DNA of 38,339 nucleotides from JANMMJ01 sp031373255 (GTDB lineage Bacteria > Pseudomonadota > Alphaproteobacteria > Rhizobiales > Aestuariivirgaceae): contig JANMMJ010000117.1 in assembly GCA_031373255.1 (NCBI GenBank), forward strand, positions 1 through 38,339, read 5' to 3'. Position numbers and translations under genes: made by a program. Below, piece by piece: positions 27,837 to 35,517 of the stretch; within the stretch, counting starts at the first letter, position 1, and each line of letters begins with the position of its first letter. The notes under the pieces are model-generated. The model ran no database searches and was not told the DNA's origin. It saw only the letters and a list, made by a program, of their open reading frames with translations.

Positions 27837-29597
27837 TCAGAGAATGAAGTCCCCGGCCGTCAGCGTGATCTGCCCTTCCAGCTTGATCGACATTTCAGCA
27901 CCCGAATTTCCGCTCGTGTTGATGTCGATATAGGTGTCTCCGCCCGCCTGCCGCACCCGCACCTGCCCTTCCGCCGAAAACGCAGCACCGCCGATAAAAG
28001 CAAACGGATTGTTGCCGTTGACGCTCGCCTTGGCATCGATGGTCGACAGGTCGATGTCATCGGTCAGGTGCTGGAAGCCGATGATCGTATCGCGTGTCGC
28101 AAATGCAGTACCCGACTGTGATGTGGCATTGAAATCGAAATCATCCGCTCCGGCATTGCCGCTCATCTGGTCGCGGCCAGAACCGCCAGTCATCACGTCA
28201 TTGCCGCTACCGCCGCTGAGTGTGTCGTTGCCATCTTCGCCAAACAGCGTGTCATTACCCAACAGCCCCGAAAGCACATTGCCGGACGAATTACCGGCAA
28301 CGGCATCGGCCAGATTGGATCCCGTGACATTTTCCACGTCGGTGAGTGAGTCGGTGCCCTGCCCCCACGCACCGCCGATATTGCCGAGCAAGCTGAGATC
28401 GACCGTCACGCCAACAGCGATGGTGTTGAATGCCACTGTGTCGATGCCGTTGCCGCCATCAAGGCTGTCGCGGCCATAACCGCCAATCAGCGTGTCGTTG
28501 CCCTCCTGGCCGGAAATGTCGTCATTGCCCGTGCCGCCATTGATCGTATCTTTGCCACCGGCATTGATCGTGCCCGTCGTAAACGAGACAACCTCGCCAC
28601 TGAGCACGTCGTCCCCGGCGCCGCCGCTGATCTTGTCCGCACCGCCCGTCACCGTGCTGTTGCCTAGGGAATAGACATCGCCGCCAATCGAATCGTCACC
28701 CGCAGTTCCCGTCAGCACGTCCTTGCCGCCCGTGGCTATGCTCGCAGTTGCCTGGAACACGTCACCGGCCATCAGTCCGCCATTGCTGTCTTCCCCTGTC
28801 ATCGTGATCGTATCGTTGCCACCGGTTATCGTGGTGCCTGCAAGGCTGTTGTCCACATCGCCCGAAATGACGTCGACATAGGTGAAGATGTTCGGATTGA
28901 TAAAGGTGATCTTGTCGTCGCCGCCGGTAACACTGCCCGCATCAACGAAAATCACATCCCCTGCGGCGTAGGAACCTTGCGTATCGGAACTGTTGACAAC
29001 CCGGATGGTGTCGTCGCCGCCAATGACCGAACCATCGGAATTGATCGCGTCGCCGCCGGCATAGGCATAGAACCCGCCCATGGTGATGCTGTCATCGCCG
29101 CCATGGACGGTCGCGGTCGCCGCGACATTGAGGGCATCGCCACCAAACGTGTTCGAGCCCGACATGAAAGTCTGGGTGAAGATGTCCTTGGCCCCGGTGA
29201 CGTTCTCGCCTGCGGCGACATTGGCGAAGTCTCCGGCCAGGTAATAAATCACCGTGAAGTCCGGCATGACGAAGGTGGTGGAGCCCGACAATACGCTCCG
29301 CCAGAATGTCTCTTCGCTCGCAGCCAGGCTGGCGACTGGCGCCGACAGGCCCGAGACCGTGAAGACCTGGTCTCCCCCGTCGCTGACAGTGACGACATTC
29401 GCCGTTCCCGACGAAGGGGCGCCTCCCGGCGGTGCCACGATGTTCCCCGCGAGGCTTCTGACCGAGACCTGCCCATTGGTGGAGTTCCACAGATAGAGAC
29501 CGCCGCTGTTGAGCGCCTGGGAGGCATGGTTGACCGCTCCCGGGTTGCCAATGCCGACAAACAGGCTCGCATTTCCGGAAAGATCAAAAGTGGCCAT
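27837..29597 (-). CDS. RTX calcium-binding protein, predicted type I-secreted
   Basis: A 586-residue acidic, Gly/Asp-rich protein without an N-terminal signal peptide. Residues 1-150 are a poorly conserved N-terminal region (MATFDLSGNASLFVGIGNPG). Residues about 150-360 carry a long-period repeat of about 30 residues (see separate entry). Residues about 297-385 and 445-485 contain classical nine-residue RTX nonapeptides (GGAGDDVLSG, GNDTLIGGYGRD, GNDTLFGEDGND, GGSGNDVMTGG) that bind calcium as a parallel beta-roll. The C-terminal 100 residues (RDTIIGFQHLTDDIDLSTIDA to AGDFIL) resemble the serralysin C-terminal region and a type I secretion signal. No HlyB/HlyD/TolC genes are in the window. 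No catalytic domain was recognised; the biological role is unknown. GAGGA precedes the ATG. Confidence 0.9.
   Translation of the reverse strand: MATFDLSGNASLFVGIGNPGAVNHASQALNSGGLYLWNSTNGQVSVRSLAGNIVAPPGGAPSSGTANVVTVSDGGDQVFTVSGLSAPVASLAASEETFWRSVLSGSTTFVMPDFTVIYYLAGDFANVAAGENVTGAKDIFTQTFMSGSNTFGGDALNVAATATVHGGDDSITMGGFYAYAGGDAINSDGSVIGGDDTIRVVNSSDTQGSYAAGDVIFVDAGSVTGGDDKITFINPNIFTYVDVISGDVDNSLAGTTITGGNDTITMTGEDSNGGLMAGDVFQATASIATGGKDVLTGTAGDDSIGGDVYSLGNSTVTGGADKISGGAGDDVLSGEVVSFTTGTINAGGKDTINGGTGNDDISGQEGNDTLIGGYGRDSLDGGNGIDTVAFNTIAVGVTVDLSLLGNIGGAWGQGTDSLTDVENVTGSNLADAVAGNSSGNVLSGLLGNDTLFGEDGNDTLSGGSGNDVMTGGSGRDQMSGNAGADDFDFNATSQSGTAFATRDTIIGFQHLTDDIDLSTIDAKASVNGNNPFAFIGGAAFSAEGQVRVRQAGGDTYIDINTSGNSGAEMSIKLEGQITLTAGDFIL
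28542..29147 (-). repeat. Seven-copy ~30-residue protein repeat in the RTX gene
   Basis: Within the RTX protein residues 151-352 repeat a unit of 26-34 residues in two parts: a GD(A/V) turn followed eight to twelve residues later by T(V/I)xGGxDxI. The second parts are GGDDSI 167, GGDDTI 193, GGDDKI 225, GGNDTI 259, GGKDVL 290, GGADKI 318 and GGKDTI 347; the first parts are at 152, 182, 213, 246, 278, 306 and 334. Distances between copies vary from 26 to 34. This differs from the nine-residue RTX period downstream and grades into it after residue 295. Confidence 0.8.
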
Positions 29598-29694
29598 CGC
29601 AGTCCTCGTGGTTAACGCCAGTGGTTAGCAGCTGCAGCACCAGCCCGCGGGACATTTCTAAACTGCGGGGATGAAACCCGGCAATCCACAACCC

Positions 29695-29728
29695 CAAACA
29701 AGCTAAACGCGGCCCCGGGGGACCGCGT
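29695..29728 (-). terminator. Possible terminator after the small secreted-protein gene
   Basis: On the minus strand about 30 bases after the stop of the gene ending at 29758, ACGCGGTCCCC / GGGGCCGCGT forms a nine-pair hairpin (one T-G pair) with a very short loop at 29728-29707, followed by the moderately T-rich TTAGCTTGTTT. The stem is strong but the T-tract is interrupted, so it is a weaker candidate than the one after coxM. Confidence 0.4.
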
Positions 29729-29757
29729 CTGGCAGGTCGGAAAAGTGATTGATGCGA

Positions 29758-30144
29758 TCACATCACGGAATTGACGGTTGTCTCGATTGACACCGTCCTG
29801 GCGTCTGCTCCGCAGGTGACCTTGAGGCTGAGGGCCTCGGCACTTTCGACCATGGTGGACTGTAATGGCTCGATCGCCGTCGTGATGCGCGCCGCCGATG
29901 CGGGCATGCGTCCGTTCACCTCGTCGAAGGCTTCTGCCACCATGAGTGTTACGTGGCAGCGCCCGTTCTTCTCCTCGAAGAAGCCAACCGCCTGCTTGGA
30001 GCCGAGTGCCTGCGAGAACGCCTGCTTCGGCGGAAACTGCATGGCGTCGCTGCCGACCGCCGCACTGGCGGGCATGAGAGCGACGGCGCCGACGGTCAAT
30101 GTTGCGGCGGCCAGGAAAGCGGCGATGCGGGAAAGCGTGAACAT
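29758..30144 (-). CDS. Small exported protein of unknown function
   Basis: A 128-residue protein with a signal peptide: basic start MFTLSR, hydrophobic AAFLAAATLTVGAVALM, and cleavage likely after PASAA. The mature domain is about 100 residues with two cysteines (NGRCHVTLM and KVTCGADA) that could form a disulfide in the periplasm, and strands such as GRCHVTLMVAEAFDE and RTVSIETTVNSVM. I do not recognise the family. The very strong ribosome binding site (GGAGGAG, eight bases before the ATG at 30144) suggests good expression. It lies between the RTX gene and the regulator gene and reads in the same direction as both, but with a possible terminator after it. Confidence 0.72.
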   Translation of the reverse strand: MFTLSRIAAFLAAATLTVGAVALMPASAAVGSDAMQFPPKQAFSQALGSKQAVGFFEEKNGRCHVTLMVAEAFDEVNGRMPASAARITTAIEPLQSTMVESAEALSLKVTCGADARTVSIETTVNSVM

Positions 30145-30255
30145 GGAAATCTCCTCCTCAAATCTGTTTGCGTTTTGGCATCACTGCCGTTCGCGATGAC
30201 GCGCTTATCTTCGTTTCGTGTTTCAGGTACATGCCGCCTGTTGGGCGGAAGTGTT

Positions 30256-31218
30256 TCAATTGTTGCTGTTGCCGCCGAACGCGATCAGCCGGTGTTGCGA
30301 TGGCGGCTTGCCGCACCGCGCCCGGAACGCCCGCGAGAACTGCGCCAGCGATGAGAAGCCAGTGGCGACCGCCGCATCGCGAATGCTCATCGGCGAATAA
30401 TTGAGCAGCCGCTCCGCCCGTTCGAGCCGGAGCATCAGGTAAAAACCCATCGGCCGCTTTCCCAGTTCATCGTGAAAGAGCCGGGCCATCTGGCGCTGCG
30501 ACATTCCGCCCATCCGCGCCAGCGTCATCGCATCGAGCGGCTCCTCCATGTTGACCTCCATGGCTGCGATGATCGCCAGCAGCCGCCGGTCCTCGGTGCC
30601 ATAGCGCTGTCCGGCTGGCACGCGATCGTCGGCTTCACGCCCGTAGCGCTGGAAATAAAGAAGCTGATCCGCCACCGTGATGGCCAGCGCTCGCCCAATG
30701 ATGCTGCCCACCCAGTCGACCATCATGCCGATGGCAGCCGCACCTCCGGCGCAGGTCATCCGTGCACGGTCGATTTCGTAAAGCGTCTGCGTGACCTGCA
30801 CTTTGGGGAAGCTCTCGCGAAATCCGGGGATGCTCTCCCAGTGGCAGGTGGCGCGATAACCATCGAGCACGCCCGCCCGTGCCATCAGGAACGGCCCCGT
30901 GTCGATCCCGGCGATCAGCGCCTTGTCTCGCGCCAGCCGCCGGATCGCCGCAAGCATTGCTTTCGTGGCGCCCCGCTCCTGCTCGTAGCTGGCGCACACC
31001 ACTGCCATTGCGGGATTGCCCAGTGACTTCAGATCGCCGGAGACCGAGACCGGAATATCGTTCGAGGCCGCCACCGCGGCACCCGAAGCCGAAACGAAGC
31101 GCCAGGAAAACACCGGCCCGGCAAAGCGGTTCGCCACCCTGAGCGGTTCCAGTGCACCGAACAGCGCGATCATCGAAAACCGCGGCACCAGGACAAAGGC
31201 AACGTCATATTTGGCCAT
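30256..31218 (-). CDS. GlxA/CdhR-type AraC-family regulator
   Basis: A 320-residue regulator with an N-terminal DJ-1/PfpI (class I glutamine amidotransferase-like) sensor domain (YDVAFVLVPRFSMIALFGALEPLRVANRF; TGPFLMARAGVLDGYRATCHWE; GGAAAIGMMVDWV) and a C-terminal AraC-type helix-turn-helix pair (LARMGGMSQRQMARLFHDELGKRP; IRDAAVATGFSSLAQFSRAFRARCG). This architecture is shared by GbdR and CdhR, which control betaine and carnitine catabolism in Pseudomonas. It is transcribed divergently from the BKACE-carnitine dehydrogenase genes over about 85 bases, which supports a CdhR-like local activator. The ATG at 31218 starts the domain directly; upstream in-frame start at 31254 adds a hydrophobic stretch without support. 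Confidence 0.9.
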   Translation of the reverse strand: MAKYDVAFVLVPRFSMIALFGALEPLRVANRFAGPVFSWRFVSASGAAVAASNDIPVSVSGDLKSLGNPAMAVVCASYEQERGATKAMLAAIRRLARDKALIAGIDTGPFLMARAGVLDGYRATCHWESIPGFRESFPKVQVTQTLYEIDRARMTCAGGAAAIGMMVDWVGSIIGRALAITVADQLLYFQRYGREADDRVPAGQRYGTEDRRLLAIIAAMEVNMEEPLDAMTLARMGGMSQRQMARLFHDELGKRPMGFYLMLRLERAERLLNYSPMSIRDAAVATGFSSLAQFSRAFRARCGKPPSQHRLIAFGGNSNN

Positions 31219-31303
31219 GGCTGAAAAGATCAAGCAGATGGCCAAAAAAGTCAAATCGTCCCTTTTTGCTGGATTAATCTCCGAGACTTAACCGGAGTCC
31301 AAC
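31219..31303. promoter_or_regulatory. Divergent promoter region between the regulator and carnitine genes
   Basis: These 85 bases separate the starts of the CdhR-like regulator (minus) and the BKACE gene (plus). They contain an imperfect AT-rich inverted repeat (AAAAAA near 31244-31249 against TTTTT near 31263-31267), and on the minus strand a -35-like TTGACT at 31254-31249 with a poor -10. The ribosome binding site GGAG for BKACE is at 31294-31297. Location makes it the likely operator for the AraC-type regulator; no precise site can be fixed from sequence. Confidence 0.4.
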
Positions 31304-32193
31304 ATGAACCCCAAGATCATCATTACCTGCGCCGTCACCGGCGCTGGCGACACCGTCGGCAAGCATCCCGCCATCCCCGTCACCCCCGAGCAGATCGCCA
31401 ATTCTGCCCTCGAAGCGGCAAGTGCCGGCGCACCGTGGTCCATTGCCATGTCCGCGATCCAAAGACCGGCAAGGGTGCGCGCGGCGTGCATCTCTATGCC
31501 GAGGTGATGGAACGGATCAGGGCGAAGAACAAGGAAGTCATCATCAACCTGACCGCCGGAATGGGCGGCGACCTTGAGGTTGGCATGGGCGAATCTCCGA
31601 TGAAGTGGGGTGGCGGCACCGATCTTGTTGGCCCCGAGGAGCGCCTTGTCCACATCAGGGAACTTCGCCCCGAACTCTGCACCCTCGACTGCGGCTCGCT
31701 CAATTTCGGCGATGGCAACAGCATCGTGGTGCAGACGCCGATGCAGCTTCGCGAACAGGCAAGGCTGATCAAGTCCTACGGCGTGAAGCCCGAAATGGAA
31801 ATCTTCGACTCTGGAAACCTGTGGTTTGCCAAGCAATTATGTGCCGAGGGCCTGATCGGCGATCCGCCCATGTTCCAGCTTTGCCTCGGTATTCCGTGGG
31901 GCGCCCCATACGATTCCGAGACCATGGCCTACCAAAAGGCGCAGCTTCCGCCGGGCGCGGTATGGGCGGCCTTCGGCATTGGCCGCAATGAATTCCCGGC
32001 GGTGGCCCAGGCGGTGTTGCTTGGCGGCCACGTCCGGGTCGGCCTCGAAGACAATCTCTGGCTCGAAAAAGGCGTTCCCGCCTCCAACGGCACCCTGGTC
32101 GAGAAGGCGGTCAAGATCATCCAGATTCTCGGCACCAATGCCGCAACACCCGACGAGGGCCGCGAAATCCTGAAACTGAAGCCGAGGACGTAG
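31304..32193 (+). pseudogene. BKACE (DUF849) 3-dehydrocarnitine-cleaving enzyme with a one-base frameshift
   Basis: ATG 31304, with GGAG six bases upstream, begins MNPKIIITCAVTGAGDTVGKHP and reads well to SALEAASAGA. At about 31432-31434 the homology jumps to another frame, where it continues as VVHCHVRDPKTGKG to the stop at 32191-32193. The family sequence expected is AGAA(V/I)VHCHVRDP; restoring one missing base in the CC before GTG 31435 gives it exactly. The repaired protein of about 296 residues keeps the zinc site HCHVRD, GGHVRVGLEDN and the family end. BKACE enzymes condense 3-dehydrocarnitine with acetyl-CoA to give acetoacetate and betainyl-CoA. As written the gene cannot make a full protein, unless GTG 31435 produces a truncated form lacking the first strand. 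The next gene starts two bases later. Confidence 0.88.
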
Positions 32194-32194
32194 C

Positions 32195-33679
32195 ATGGCC
32201 GCGATCAAGACCGTCGGCATCGCCGGCACCGGGCTGATCGGCGCCGGCTGGGCGGCAAGGCTTCTGGTGCGGGGCTTCGACGTCATTGCCTATGACGTCC
32301 ACCCCGCCGCCGAAGCCAGGCTCCGCGCCGCGATCGATGTCGCATGGCCCTCGATGCAAAAGCTCCTGCAAGGCACCAGGGTGAAGAAGGGCAAGCTCTC
32401 TTTCACCACTGATCTCAAGGAGATGGCCTCCAAAGCTGACTTTGTGCATGAAGCGGCCCCCGAGCGCGAGGAACTGAAGATCAAGCTGTTCCGCGATATC
32501 GATGCTGTGGCTGAACCCCATGTCGTCATCGCCTCCTCGTCCTCGGGCTTCCTGCCAACAAGGCTGCAATCGGAGTGCCGCCACCCCGAGCGGGTCATCA
32601 TCGGTCACCCCTTCAACCCGGTCTATCTGTTGCCGCTGGTCGAAACCGTGCCCGGCGAAAAGACCTCAAGCGAGGTCATGGACCGCGCCGGCAAATATTT
32701 CGAATCGATCGGCATGCATGTGCTCCGCCTCAGGAAGGAGATCGAGGGCTATATCTGCGACCGCCTGCAGGAGGCGCTGTGGCGCGAGGCGCTCCACATC
32801 CTCGACAAGGACATCGGCACCACCGCCGATATTGACGATTCGATTGTCTATTCGGCCGGCATGCGCTGGGCCTTCATGGGTTCCTTCCTCACCTATCATG
32901 CGGCAGGCGGCCCCGGCGGCATGCGCGATTTCATCAAGCAGTTCGATCCGACCCTCGAACTGCCCTGGACCGATCTCAAGTTTCCCAAATGGAACGACGC
33001 GCTGGAAAATCGCCTTGTCGAGGGTTGCGAGGCACAGGCCGCGGGCATGACCGTTGCCGAGATCGAAACCCGGCGCAACGACGTGCTGGTCGACATGATG
33101 AAACTCTTCAAGCAGCACAAGGTCGGCGCCGGCCTCGTGCTGGCGCGCGAGGAAGCAGCTCAAGGCGCAAAGGCCAAACGCTGGAAAAAGGCGGACAAGA
33201 TTGACGGCCCGCTAAAGCTCCACAGGGGCGAGGTGCTCACCGCCTGGCTCGACTACAACGGCCACATGACCGACGCGGCCTACCTCACGGCCTTCGGCGA
33301 CGGCCTCGATGCCTTCTTCCGCTATATCGGCGACGACGAGGCCTATCGCGCCACCGGCAACACCTTCTTCACCGCTGAAACGCATCTCAATTACTTTCAG
33401 GAGATGAAAGTAGGTGATCCTTTCCGGATCGAGACGCAGGTGCTGGGGGCCGATGAAAAGCGCATGCACCTGTTCCACCGCATGTACCGCGGCAAGACCA
33501 AGGCTCTTGTTGCGACAAACGAGATCATGCAGTTACACGTCAACCAGGCCGAAGGCCGCGTCGTTCCCATGAGTGCCAGGCTTTGGGAGGCCCTGTCGGC
33601 AATCGCCAGGGCCCACAGGAAGCTGAAGAAGCCGAAAGAAATGGGCAGCGTCATGCAAGTGAAGCGCAAGAAGAAGTAG
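32195..33679 (+). CDS. Carnitine 3-dehydrogenase fused to betainyl-CoA thioesterase
   Basis: A 494-residue two-domain protein. Residues 1 to about 320 form a 3-hydroxyacyl-CoA-dehydrogenase-like NAD enzyme with the Rossmann motif GIAGTGLIGAGWA (G11, G13, G16) and catalytic HPFNPVYLLPLVE segment, typical of L-carnitine dehydrogenase. Residues 338 to about 475 form a hotdog thioesterase of the 4HBT type (LDYNGHMTDAAYLTAFGD with Asp353). This fusion is known in Rhizobiales: the dehydrogenase oxidises L-carnitine to 3-dehydrocarnitine, and the thioesterase hydrolyses the betainyl-CoA made by BKACE to glycine betaine. The ORF starts two bases after the broken BKACE gene, so the two non-adjacent pathway steps flank one operon partner. 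The lysine-rich tail (KRKKK) is unexplained. Confidence 0.93.
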   Translation: MAAIKTVGIAGTGLIGAGWAARLLVRGFDVIAYDVHPAAEARLRAAIDVAWPSMQKLLQGTRVKKGKLSFTTDLKEMASKADFVHEAAPEREELKIKLFRDIDAVAEPHVVIASSSSGFLPTRLQSECRHPERVIIGHPFNPVYLLPLVETVPGEKTSSEVMDRAGKYFESIGMHVLRLRKEIEGYICDRLQEALWREALHILDKDIGTTADIDDSIVYSAGMRWAFMGSFLTYHAAGGPGGMRDFIKQFDPTLELPWTDLKFPKWNDALENRLVEGCEAQAAGMTVAEIETRRNDVLVDMMKLFKQHKVGAGLVLAREEAAQGAKAKRWKKADKIDGPLKLHRGEVLTAWLDYNGHMTDAAYLTAFGDGLDAFFRYIGDDEAYRATGNTFFTAETHLNYFQEMKVGDPFRIETQVLGADEKRMHLFHRMYRGKTKALVATNEIMQLHVNQAEGRVVPMSARLWEALSAIARAHRKLKKPKEMGSVMQVKRKKK

Positions 33680-33694
33680 GATCGGAACCAGCCC

Positions 33695-34735
33695 ATGCCC
33701 ATGGCGGAAATCGCAGCGCCGGAAAGCCAGGGCTTCGTGCCCGATCTTTCACAGAGGATTGACTATGGCGTGCGTTCCGGCCTGCTCCCCGGATTGCACA
33801 GTGTCATCGTTGCACGTCATGGGCGCATCGTGGTCGAGCGTTACTACGCGGGCGAAGATGCCGAATGGGGTGTGCCGCTCGGTGTCGTGCAGCACGGGCC
33901 GGAAACGCTGCATGATGTGCGCTCGGTCAGCAAGAGCATCGTCGGCCTGCTGTACGGCATCGCCCTCGGGCAAGGAAAAGTGCCGCCGCCGGAAGCACCG
34001 CTGCTTGCACAGTTTCCTGCCTATGCCGATCTTGGCCGCGATCCTGTGCGTGCCAAAATCACGGTCAGCCATGCCCTGACCATGTCGCTCGGCACCGAAT
34101 GGAATGAGGAAATCCCCTATACCAACCCGGCCAACAGCGAAATCCAGATGGAAATGGCGCCTGACCTTCTCCGCTATGTTCTCGACCGCCCGATGATCCT
34201 TGAGCCGGGCGAACGCTGGACTTACAACGGCGGCACATCGGCCTTGCTCGGCGCCCTGATTGAAAAAGGCACCGGCCAAAAACTGCCGGACTATGCCAGG
34301 GAGGTTCTGTTCGGGCCTCTGGGCATCAGCGATTTTCATTGGGCGGCAGGTAAAAATGGCGTCCATTCCGCTGCATCGGGCCTCCGCCTCACGGCCCGTG
34401 ATCTCGTCCGCATTGGCCAATTGGTCCTCGAAGGCGGGCAAGGCATCGTGCCCGAATCCTGGATCGCGCGATCCATGGTCCCTCGCCTGCCCACCGGCGA
34501 AGGACCATCATACGGCTATCAATGGTGGCTGGGCGCGGCCCCGGTGAAAGCCATGGATGGGAAAGAGCGGCCATGGTTTGCCGGCTTCGGCAATGGCGGG
34601 CAACGGCTGTTCATCTCGCCCGCCACCGGCATTGTCATGGTGACCTTCTTCGGCAACTATGACCGCATGAACAACTGGATGTATCCCGGCCGCATCTGGT
34701 GGGAAATCGTCCTCCCCGGCCTTGAGAAACTGTGA
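33695..34735 (+). CDS. Serine hydrolase, beta-lactamase class C family
   Basis: A 346-residue protein of the serine beta-lactamase/transpeptidase-like fold. The nucleophile motif S-x-x-K is at Ser77-Val-Ser-Lys80 (HDVRSVSKSIVG). A YNGG segment (Tyr177) takes the place of YxN, and GNGGQR near residue 295 stands where KTG/HTG usually occurs. There is no signal peptide, so it is probably a cytoplasmic esterase or amidase rather than a beta-lactamase. The gene starts 15 bases after the carnitine dehydrogenase stop and ends 11 bases before the SDR. One idea is hydrolysis of acyl-carnitine esters to feed the pathway, but that is inferred only from context. Confidence 0.87.
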   Translation: MPMAEIAAPESQGFVPDLSQRIDYGVRSGLLPGLHSVIVARHGRIVVERYYAGEDAEWGVPLGVVQHGPETLHDVRSVSKSIVGLLYGIALGQGKVPPPEAPLLAQFPAYADLGRDPVRAKITVSHALTMSLGTEWNEEIPYTNPANSEIQMEMAPDLLRYVLDRPMILEPGERWTYNGGTSALLGALIEKGTGQKLPDYAREVLFGPLGISDFHWAAGKNGVHSAASGLRLTARDLVRIGQLVLEGGQGIVPESWIARSMVPRLPTGEGPSYGYQWWLGAAPVKAMDGKERPWFAGFGNGGQRLFISPATGIVMVTFFGNYDRMNNWMYPGRIWWEIVLPGLEKL

Positions 34736-34746
34736 GAGAGAAACCC

Positions 34747-35514
34747 ATGCAGCAACGCGTCATGATCACTGCGGCCGCCGATGGCATTGGCCGATCGATT
34801 GCAAAGGCCTTCGCCGAGGATGGCGCCAAGGTGCACATTTGCGACATCAACGAAGCAGCCCTCGCCGCCTTCCGCGAGGAATTTCCCGAAATCGCCGCCA
34901 CCCATGTGAACGTGCGGAGCGAAGGCGAGATCGACGCCTGGTTCGATGACGCACTCGACGATCTGGGCGGCCTCGATGTGATGGTCAATAATGCCGGCAC
35001 CAAGGGCCCGACCGCGCCTGTCGATGACATCGACTACGCAGACTGGCGCGAATGCCTGGAAATCTGCCTCGACTCGCAATTCCTCTGTGCACGGAGGGCT
35101 GCCCCTGTGATGAAGGCGCAAGGCTCGGGCTCCATTATCAATCTTTCGTCCACCGCCGGCCTCTATGGTTTCGGCAACCGCACGCCCTATGCCGCCGCCA
35201 AATGGGCGGTGATCGGCCTCACCAAGTCGCTCGCCATCGAACTGGGGCCGCACAAGGTCCGCTGCAATGCCATCTGCCCCGGCGCCGTGCGCGGCGACCG
35301 CATCAATCGCGTCATCCAGGGCGAGGCTGATATGCGGGGCGTCGCCTTTGATGTCGTGGCCAAGGAAATGGTCTGGTCGCAATCGATCTCGCGCTTTGTC
35401 GAGCCCGATGAGATTGCCGACATGTGCCTGTTCCTTGCTTCGCCCGCAGCCAAGATGGTGAATGGCCAGGCCATCGCCGTCGATGGCTATCTCGAAACCA
35501 TGCACATCAGGTAA
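34747..35514 (+). CDS. SDR-family oxidoreductase
   Basis: A 255-residue classical short-chain dehydrogenase. The cofactor loop reads TAAADGIGRS, with Ala in place of the usual first glycine of TGxxxGIG. NNAG (81-84), Ser135 and the catalytic Tyr148-x3-Lys152 (YAAAK) are all present, and a C-terminal DGYLETMHIR follows the usual NGQAIAVDG motif. An Asp after strand two (CDINEAA) favours NAD over NADP. In this operon it may be a second carnitine entry enzyme such as a D-carnitine 3-dehydrogenase, since NAD-dependent D-carnitine dehydrogenases have been reported in Agrobacterium; that is inference. GAGAGAG precedes the ATG at 34747; a GTG at 34732 is an alternative. Confidence 0.9.
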   Translation: MQQRVMITAAADGIGRSIAKAFAEDGAKVHICDINEAALAAFREEFPEIAATHVNVRSEGEIDAWFDDALDDLGGLDVMVNNAGTKGPTAPVDDIDYADWRECLEICLDSQFLCARRAAPVMKAQGSGSIINLSSTAGLYGFGNRTPYAAAKWAVIGLTKSLAIELGPHKVRCNAICPGAVRGDRINRVIQGEADMRGVAFDVVAKEMVWSQSISRFVEPDEIADMCLFLASPAAKMVNGQAIAVDGYLETMHIR

Positions 35515-35517
35515 TCC

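Noticed and set aside
27837..29597. RTX gene as a cytolysin (HlyA-like) toxin
   Set aside because: No hydrophobic pore-forming region, no acylation lysine context and no hlyC/B/D genes nearby; only the calcium-binding and secretion regions are recognisable.
33695..34735. Serine hydrolase as an antibiotic-resistance beta-lactamase
   Set aside because: It lacks a signal peptide and the standard YxN and KTG motifs, and sits in a catabolic operon.
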